The notes beneath the pieces are model-generated. The model searched no databases and was not told the origin of the DNA. It saw only the letters and a list, made by a program, of their open reading frames with translations. Source: Aschersonia sp. MBC 622 (taxonomy: Eukaryota; Ascomycota; Sordariomycetes; Hypocreales; Clavicipitaceae). From it: a stretch of DNA of 64,000 bases. The stretch covers positions 99,659 to 163,658 of the forward strand of contig JARJPL010000047.1 in assembly GCA_030782805.1 (NCBI GenBank), read 5' to 3'. How positions within the stretch are numbered: position 1 is the stretch's first letter; every line of letters starts with the position of its first letter. Made by a program: the position numbers and the translations under genes. This document shows positions 55,604 through 64,000 of the stretch, in pieces.

Positions 55604-58600
55604 CGTGCCAACGGCTTGGGGGCGCACTGCGGTGACGATAGCAGGCATCCGCCTGCCTGTTCAGTCTACGTGCATCTGCCCAACGCCTTGGCTTCTGCGC
55701 CCTGGACAGCCACAACCTGCCCACCTGTTTGTCCTCCCGCAACTAATTACCCGTCACCGTTGTCGTATTCCCTCACCCAGCTACGAGCTGCGCATATCGC
55801 ACATTAGAGTCATCTCAACTCACCTGGTGTTGCCATTCAAGAAACCTTTTTCGCTCCTGTCAGCCTGTCAGCCTGTCCTGTACGTCCCTCCGCACCACTG
55901 CCGCTAGGCCAAGGCACGTTCAACGTTCTGATCCGTGCAGCCATTCCAATCTGCTAGCATTACGGTGACGAATTTGGGCACCGCAAACTCTGGTGGGGGG
56001 GAGGGGCACAAGGACGAGATTGTACATACTGTGCTGTGCAAAGTACACTAGCAAAAGAGTGTCATGAAGACGCCGTCGGCCGCCCTTTTGGGGGAGGGGA
56101 ATCGTGCCTGTCCTTCTGCCTGGGCCTGGAGCCAACTTCAAAGACCAATCGACACGCCACGGCAGAGGCTACCCCCACCGTAACATTCGGAACGGCCGCC
56201 GTCTTGATCTGCTCTTCTTCCCTTTCGTCAGTTCACCCGCCGGCTTCCACTGCCAATGCCCAGCGCCGCGTCTTCGTGATTCGCTGCGCACGCCATACCG
56301 GGACTATCACCTTCCGAGCTGACCAATGCTGCGGACTTCGCTCGAGATACCTTTACAGTCGCCCAGTCTACTGTGCTCCGTACCTTATCGCCTCTTCTCT
56401 TTTGCTGGAATTGAGCCTTGGGTGCTAGTCATCACTCCGGACATTATCGTATGCGGCGTGATGCACCCCAGGCCTTTGGAACTTCGATCTCAACGATTCT
56501 ATGCTACCTCACAGCGAGGAATCGTCTTTGGGAACGCCACAGTCACCGCCAATACCACCTTTGAACGGCAGTTGCTCTCCGGGGAGGGGTGGTGCTGTCA
56601 CCGGTTTCTCTGCGATGTAACCATCAGGGGGTGATCGGCCGTCTTCGGGCTCTGTGAGATCTAATAACTGCTCACTGGCCCCTCTGCTTCTCCTACCCGC
56701 CAGCCGGCCCTTCCAAGCCGACCAACTAGGCATCCAGTGCACCAGTAACGGTCGAAATCCTGCAACACTGTACGGATAATATGGACCGATCTCATCAGTA
56801 GCCCATCACATTCCTCATCTACTCGAAAAGCTTCATCATGGGACGCTACAGGCCAGTCATTACGGCGGATAATTGCAAAACCAAGTTATGAGTCCAGGAA
56901 TCACACTGGCGTAGAGTGAATCTCTCTCAATTCACTCACCACAGGTGCTATTTCTGTAGCACCGGCTCGGTCCTCAGCACGTTTCTGATTTGTGTTCACA
57001 AACACTATTGGTGCTCGGCAGTCTGCCCTTGAGCTAGCCAAACTCTATCGACGGTTTGGGCAATGCATGAACAGCCAGAGCCACCGCGGAAATCAGGCAT
57101 CTGCTCGGCAGGAAGCCCGCTCACGATTCAAGTTGGTCATTCATTTTCGAGATTTCGGAATGATCATAGTTAATGAAGACGGCCCGAAATGCTACCATAA
57201 GGCAATTGCTAGGCTAGTGTGCAGGTTGCCGACCATTGACCACACGATGGCACCTCCCATCGCACAGACCATTGGTCTTGGTACATGTTCAGAGTATCTG
57301 CAGCTCATGGCCATGTGGAACAATCTAGCCATCCTTTGTCTCGCTTTGGCCAATCAGTCCCCGGATCCTGCAGGAAGCAGTCTGTGGAATGGGCCAAGTT
57401 TTGTCTTAGCGTGGTGTGCCAGGGTGGAGGTCCCCAACGCTGAAGCTCATTTGTCTGTGTGGCTAGCCGAAAGCCAGCAAATTTGCGCCCAGCATGAAAG
57501 AAGGTTCCGACACACACCGAGCAGCAAGCAGCTCAACAGTTTGACGTCGTGAGCGCTTAATCGTGTGGCATGACAGGTCCGATCCTGGGTCGTGAGTTAG
57601 TCCAGGAGAACAGACGTATGTCTGATGACTCTCAATATAGTTCAGTCCAGACGCACTTGCTGCAAAACCACGAGAGATTCAACTAGGAATTACTGCGGCT
57701 GCCAAGAATCGACACAAACCTCCCCTTTCGCGCTTGCTTATTCCCCGGTATGAGAAATCACTCGTCGTGTTTTGTATGGACCGTGCGAGCAGCTATTGCA
57801 GGGAGGATCATAGAAACCAAAGAGGGGAAATATGCCTCGTTACGCTTCCCACATCCTTGGGGTATTCCAAGCTAAATCAATCAGGAAAGAATAGGGCAAT
57901 TTCTCGAGACCTTCTCAGGGGAAGCCAGTGCCGTCAACTATGCCAGTATGGGCACCCAAAAACACGTTTCGACCACGATGTCGCAGCTGCTTCTTTCGGC
58001 CAGTGGATGAGTTCGCCGCCCTTTGGCAGATTGCCATGCAGGGCGTTGCCTCGTTTGCCTGTGACATGCTCATCAACCACGGCACGGGCTTGACCCGTTT
58101 TACGCACTAATTAGAACATGGCTTGCTTGTGGCGTAAGCAAACGCTGCGGGGAACGGGGTCTAGTGATGAAGGGGGGCGTGAATTTCGGGATCACACACC
58201 CAAGCTGCAGCCTGCCAAACTCGTGGCGTGTTCGCCTCCCACCAAAGAGACTCGAGACGCCTGTGTACTAGAATTCATCCGAGGCGACACTCTCTATGTT
58301 GACTCGGTGACGGCGTTTTCGAAAGAGTCTGTAATCAGTGTAATCAGGCGAAGCGAAACGCGCGAATTCCCGCTGCTTTGCCATCGTCGACTCCGCCTAC
58401 CTAGGATAGGCAATTCTTTGTCGTCGCAGTCCTCGCGTCGCGGCAGACGAGTTCAAGACGACCTCGCTCGACCCGACTGCTGCATCAAGTGGCGTATTAA
58501 ACTGAGCATGCCAACTATAGCGCAATGCCGGGCCACATGCCCGAAATGGCTTCTATATCAGGACATGATTCCTGCGATGGCTTGTGCTGCACAAGTAAGT

Positions 58601-61600
58601 CAGTGAGAGGTCGCAAGCCACATCAAGGTAGGTTAAGTGATTTAGGGTTGTGCACTCGGTCTCTCTTTTGGCCATTGCCTGCAAGCTCCGAAAGCATATC
58701 GACTTCCCGCAAGGTTCAGACGAGAGAGACTTGGTCGCTCGACGGCTGGCACACATAACTACTCACACACACGCACCACGCAGACGCCACACGGCCTGCT
58801 CTCGAAGTTTCCGATATTAAGCTGAAGAGGGTGCGAACAATGTTTCCACACATGTATGTTTTATCCTGCACTGAGGTCTACGAGGTACACCGATGAACTT
58901 TACCATCCCCCCCGCGCATTTGCCCCGTAGCTACCTGAACGCTAACCCAGCACTAAAGGCAAAGGTGTCCCGCTTAGTTGAGAAGTTGAATGGTTGGGGC
59001 CTGTCATATTTTGCCCGGAGCGCACTCCAGGATCGCAGAACGAGAAGAGCGCTGAACGTCTGCTCGTTCGGCTCATGCCTGTCGATCTCTACAACGAGGC
59101 ATGTCCAAGCTGTTTGTTTCGTAAGGTAGCGCCATGGCAGCTTTTCGTTCTGCCTACGAAGCATGCTCTGGCTGTTAGTGCTCTGATGACGAATGCTTGT
59201 TGTCCGTCTGTAAGGTAAACTCTATTTGACTGATTCACGTTGGTTTCTTCGGCAAGGAAGTAGCCGAGTGGGCTAGGCGATGGACCTCACTTTAGCCTCT
59301 TGCACATCCGTGTGTCTGTGCAAGAGGCCAGGCAGCCGACGTCCGGAAATGAGACACTCAACAACGAGATGAAAGCCCTAAATGCACAAAAAACATGAGG
59401 AGGCTCGAGACGAGGACAGGAAATGGGAGACTCTACTACATCGGAAGCCGCCCGTAGCGCCCAATGCTGTATGCGCTGATTTACATGCCTAGCCTCATCC
59501 TCTTTCATGACCAGTGGCAGTCTCCTGTCGTGTCTACCTGCCAAGATGCGCGAAGAATTTGAAAGGCTGCCAGGGATGCCAAAGGCGGCTACCGAGGAGA
59601 TAGGGAGCAAGCAAGCGAGTACACGAAGGTATTGCACAATCTCACAGGGGACCCCCACGCAACGAACCTGCATTCGAAGCCTTGCCAAGCATTGCAAAGG
59701 GCAACGGCTCTTTCTCCTTCACCACTACCTTCAAGATCTTGGCATTTTCCAATGCAACCTTTCGAAGCTCTTTTCTGTTCTCTGATGCAGAAGTTCCCGG
59801 ACAAGTAGTAGTGATTTGTCACGGACGTTTACATCAGTGGTACTTGGATGCCACTTGGTTATGTGTTCTGTTTTCCATCTTTCTCCTCGAGAGAGCCAGG
59901 AGAGCGGAAAAACGCCCCGTATGGAGACATAACGATCATCTACAAAGTCCGGTGTCTCAATTTCGTCTACTCGGTCGTCTCGAGAGCCGCTGTTCTAGGC
60001 ACTGGCTCAAGTGATGGGCGTTGGAAACCCCCAGAGACAGCGTAGCGTAGCATTCAAGTGGCAACGTGCCAAGAACATCTGCCAACAGAAGAGAGGCGAG
60101 TGACTTGCCTGGCCGCCTCGCAGTAGCAAATCCTCATCGCAATGGGAAGTCAGCTTCCGCCCCTAACGAAACATGGACGGAGCAAACGAGAGTGGCCGAA
60201 CAGAACGGTCACTTGTTCGCACAAAAGGACCAAAGCGAAGAGATCAACCACGGTAGTGAGGTGAACTAGCCCTGGTATAGCTGAAAGGCCGGTATGCGAA
60301 GAGGGTCAGACAATGTGCAGTAGCCCATCTTTTGCCTGATCTGTCCTTGTTGGAGACTGGTGCGTTTTCACGTACAGGACATCTTGGTATGATCCGTCCA
60401 GTGACACGCGAGGTTGCCTTCCGCTTGACCTCATTTCAGCTACCGACTGCAAGAGCCGGACAAGAAAGACATGAACTAGACGGGACGAGCAGCTCACTGG
60501 TACTTGGATTGACCTTGGTCTAGCTTCACCTCAGTTCGAGTGTTTTGAGACACTTGGTTCATGACCTTTCCACAGCTTCACCCCTTCTTTGCTGCGTCTA
60601 TTTGATCACCTGGCTAGGTGTTTCCGCTCTTGTCCCTTGGCTCTACGCTCTCCGGGGCCGAAACGGTGTACTGTTTTCTTCGACTGATATCTTGTTATTT
60701 GAAGGCGTTACTGATATAACAGGAACCTCGCAAGACAAAGGAACGAAGTTGAAATCGCGACTGAATAGAAAGGCTACATGCCGGGGGCAAAGGGAGCTTC
60801 TTTCAGTTTGCAAGTGCCCAGAGAGCCCAGCCGGAGATTTCTCATTGGGAGCTACAAGGCTCGCCTTTCGCAGAGTTAAGACATGCCGCATCAGTAGGGC
60901 TGTCGACTTGGATCACTTTCATTCCGCACTATTTCAGAGGCGGCGATGATCACCGCCACCAGATCTCAAGGCAGGCTTGTTGCTCTTTTCTCGTATTCTT
61001 AATCGTGGCAAAAACTGCTTCGACCCAAGTCTTGCCAGGTCTTGCCATGGCAGACTCACTCATTGGCAAAGAAAACGTGCCTCTTTGCGTCTGCGCCAAC
61101 ACGGGCCGGGGTTACGTGTGTGGCTGGCCCGGCACGCACCCTCCCTCCACCACGACATAAATCGTGAGACTAGGCCGCCAAGCCACCCACCCTCCTCCGT
61201 CCCATGGTAATAGCACCTATATTACTATACGGTCTGAATCCCGAGACGTGTGGTGAAGCTAAGCGGTCCCAGGGAAAAAGTCAACCGAGGCGACACGAGA
61301 CTGCGCCGGAAAGGCGGCGGCTGCCTAGACACGGTATCCATTTGTGACAGCCAGAGCGGTTGCACGGAAAATCCACAAAATGCAACGGGGACTTGTTGAT
61401 TAGTCGGACGGAGAGTTAATATAAACAAAGTTCAATCAGACTTTGATGAGAAAGTGGGTAGAAAAGTTGGCTACACTGGGCACGCCATGGAAAACATGCG
61501 ATTCGTCCAACTCGTGATAGGTCGCCTGCGCTGGTGGGGGCCGATGATATAGTTGCGGTGCACGGCATATAGCCCGCACAGGATCTTTGTGCCATCTTTC

Positions 61601-62470
61601 TTGTTGGAGAGCCGGGCGTCGATTGGAGTCCGAGCTGCATATCCAGCGGTGCGAGCAACCCATGGGCTTTCAAGCACGTGCCAAACTCTTTCGGTGCAAC
61701 GAGGCCGGAGAGAGTCGTTTTCTGGGAATATCCTGTATCTCATGGCGTCGCAGCGCAACTGCGGATCTAGAAAACCTTGCAACCGTTCTGCCCAGGACAC
61801 TGGGTACAGGTGCTTGGCAGGGCATGGTTATTTGGGGGGAGGGGGCACCGGCATGTGCTGACTTGATATCCAGGGTGGACATGGCTGAATATGGAGTCTA
61901 CACCGAAACAGGCACTGAATGACCAACGGAACAAGACAAGAGCAGGCAAGACTAGCGAGACATGTTCTATGCTGGAATCAACAGGGCAGTGCTTTCAACA
62001 GAGGTCGCCGTCATGGGCCTGAAAATGGGGTACATTTCCCACCCTGCATTGGAGAAGGGCAAAGGAAAAGCTTGTTCCGCGCAGCAGATGTGGTTCTTGT
62101 TGATATGGGCCTGATGTGGTTCACGATGTGATTTGTCGAATCAGTGGCCGAATTCGCGTGGGTAAGAGGTGAGCCGTTGTTAGCCCATGGTCAGCGCCGA
62201 CGGGAAGTAACTGCTTGGCGGTGGATCGTCGCCCTCTGCATTGGTTTTTGTTCTTGTCTTTCCATTATAAATGCTTGAAATATTACAACAAAGATGAGGC
62301 CGAGACGGGCAACTCGATTCTAGGGCAGCAAGTGCTTCTACTGATGCCCTTTTCCGCGCCTTTCACTTGGCTGATGACGGGCCGACGGGCCAAAGGGTAT
62401 TTGACTTGCGGGCGGCCGAAGGCGCGGCCAGGCCAGAGAATAGATTGTTATATCCTATCCTGGTCATAAT

Positions 62471-62500
62471 GGCAAGGAGGGGGGGGGGGAGGGGGTGTGG
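62471..62500 (+). other. Long G-run
   Basis: A nearly pure guanine stretch (about 11 G, A, 5 G, then TGTGG) in non-coding DNA. Possible G-quadruplex, and a place where assembly length may be wrong. Confidence 0.5.
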
Positions 62501-64000
62501 CGATTTGAGGAAAGTGAAGGCATGGACGGGCACTGTTCATCGGCCGCCAGCTAGAAGTTGCAAATTCGGGTATGAAATACGTACGACACAGTCTGAGGTA
62601 TGAAGGGTTTATCGACAGAGAGTAAGTTTGCACCAAAGATGAAGTCCTTTACTTGGCCCATACAGTTTGCTCCGCGATTAGGGAGGCTCAACAGCGGAAA
62701 CAGCAACGGCTCAATCTCAAAACCGAGTTCCGAGAAGGGCGACGGGAATTTCCCGGCAAGGCAAAACTGATGACGAGCAAAACGGGGATTCCCGGCGAGG
62801 CCAACAGATGATGAGAAGACGAAAAAGCAAAGTTGGCTCATCCGAGTCATCGCAAGGGAACAGAATGAGCACATGGCACATTCTGAAGACATGGCACAGA
62901 GTCCGAGAAATGGGAAACGTGACGATTGAAGATGCTGCCGAATCGGGACGATATCAGAAATCGAAACCTACACGGTTGTATCGCAGATTAATCTAGACCT
63001 GGCATCCACCGACCGGCCTTACGAAGGGGCAGGGAGGGAGCTTGCTTCTTTTACTTTTTTTTTTCTGGGGAATGTGCCCAGAATAATAAATGACCAGATG
63101 GATGCATTAGAACTCCCACTGTTTTGAACTGTACCACGCCAATCATGTCATGTATAATTTGAGAACTTTGGAAACCAGGGAGACGAACCCGGTTCGATAT
63201 AGATTAGATGCGCCATTGTCCAGATCGGGCAAAAAAAGGGAGTCGTACCCCCCCGGAAAGCCCCTCCAAGCGGCTAATAAATAAACTTTGTTGCTGCAGA
63301 CGGAGGATGCTTTCTTTTTCCAACGTGGCATCCGCTTGTCAATTTCTGTACTAAAAACTCGATGTTTATAATTTTGTTTGTTTCCGCACACTGCAAAAAT
63401 CTGTTTCTATTTTCGCTACCCTCCTGTAGCGGAAAGTCGAACGACTGTAAATAGTTACATGCTGCCAGAGATGTCGCGGTGTTAACAAGCGGTCTGGCAC
63501 TGAAAAGAAGAGATGAATAGGCCCAACTGTCATAATTTCAACGCCGAGCCTATGACTGCAAATCTTGTGCTACTAATTCGTCGTATGTTAGCCCTGTAGC
63601 TGCTGCAGTTTTGCTGCAAAAAGCTTGTTGCCTGTATCGACAGGGATGTTTGCGATTATCGATACTCTATTATTAGAGGCCTATCACGATAGCTTGACTC
63701 ATCTTGGCAAGCCCCATGTTTCCTTTTTTTCCCTCCTTCCCAGCACGGATTGATTGACATGATGCCGGAAACCATGATTTGAGCGCAACTTTCATGTCAA
63801 ATGCCCAAACTACTCGTACAAAGTTGTATATTCCGCTAAGATTCCGGTATTAGTATCCTCTCCACAGTGATCATATATCATGCGTAGTATATCCTCACAC
63901 CCGCGTTCCCCCCTCCCTTGTCAACTATATACCCAGTAATAGGCTACAGACAAGAAGAAAAAAAAAGAGACAGGTTGCTTCAGGTAGTCGTGGGGGGGGG

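Larger units (their letters stand above)
50398..64000. other. 13.6-kb region without a convincing gene
   Basis: From the vib-1 start to the window edge I find no frame with conserved motifs, codon bias or consistent splice sites. The longest frames (246 codons at 51911-52651 minus, 230 at 54136-54828 plus, 186 at 56992-57552 plus) are rich in Ser, Arg and Cys, lack domain features and overlap stops of comparable length on the other strand. Base composition is near the window average and there is no transposon signature. At its left end it must contain the vib-1 promoter and 5' leader, which may be long. Small features are listed separately. A non-coding transcript or distant regulatory sites are possible but cannot be shown. 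Confidence 0.6.

Noticed and set aside
56992..57552. 186-codon frame on the plus strand
   Set aside because: A few helical-looking stretches but no family signature and no codon bias; kept out for lack of support.
59255..59330. tRNA-like A-box (GTAGCCGAGTGGGCTAGGCG)
   Set aside because: No matching B-box (GGTTCGAAT type) or acceptor stem follows; not a tRNA gene.

Overview
The window is fungal nuclear DNA. Genes are compact, with short introns of about 50-100 bases that use GT-AG ends and CTAAC/CTGAC branch sites. The orthologues (VIB-1/XprG, HAM-2/PRO22, WSC proteins, MpaB-type oxygenase, fungal HNH relic) point to a filamentous ascomycete, most likely Sordariomycetes and probably Hypocreales. 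The species cannot be fixed from sequence alone. No rRNA, tRNA, CRISPR or intact transposon was seen.

0-8.5 kb: the 3' end of an unrecognised gene; an AT-rich-flanked pocket with a small unknown protein and a nucleotidyltransferase-fold protein; the seven-exon inner-kinetochore gene CENP-I/Mis6; a broken HNH-endonuclease-like gene; and a fold-back array of 15-bp repeats. 8.5-23 kb: a PLP serine/threonine dehydratase, the histone-fold protein CENP-S/MHF1, a secreted haem peroxidase fused to three WSC domains, a divergent Cys-rich single-pass membrane protein, and an MpaB/DUF2236-type oxygenase. 23-34.5 kb: a coiled-coil gene divergent from an HSPA12-like Hsp70 gene, with a second fold-back element between them and a fragment of the coiled-coil gene copied just downstream of the Hsp70 gene; an APH-fold kinase homologue lacking both catalytic aspartates; a small coiled-coil ORF; and the PHO89-type Na+/phosphate symporter. 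34.5-39.4 kb: no intact gene, but fragments of an old coding region. 39.4-50.4 kb: a MARVEL-domain membrane protein, the STRIPAK scaffold HAM-2/Far11, a DUF2011 protein and the NDT80-fold regulator VIB-1. 50.4-64 kb: about 13.6 kb with no convincing gene, upstream of vib-1.

Functional links: CENP-I and CENP-S both belong to the constitutive centromere network. HAM-2 and VIB-1 both act in hyphal fusion and its consequences (fusion competence; heterokaryon incompatibility and protease control). The peroxidase-WSC and Cys-rich membrane proteins are both wall-facing. Most other neighbours look like housekeeping or lineage-specific accessory genes. Exon coordinates were built by hand from splice signals and reading-frame continuity; every multi-exon model given closes in frame.
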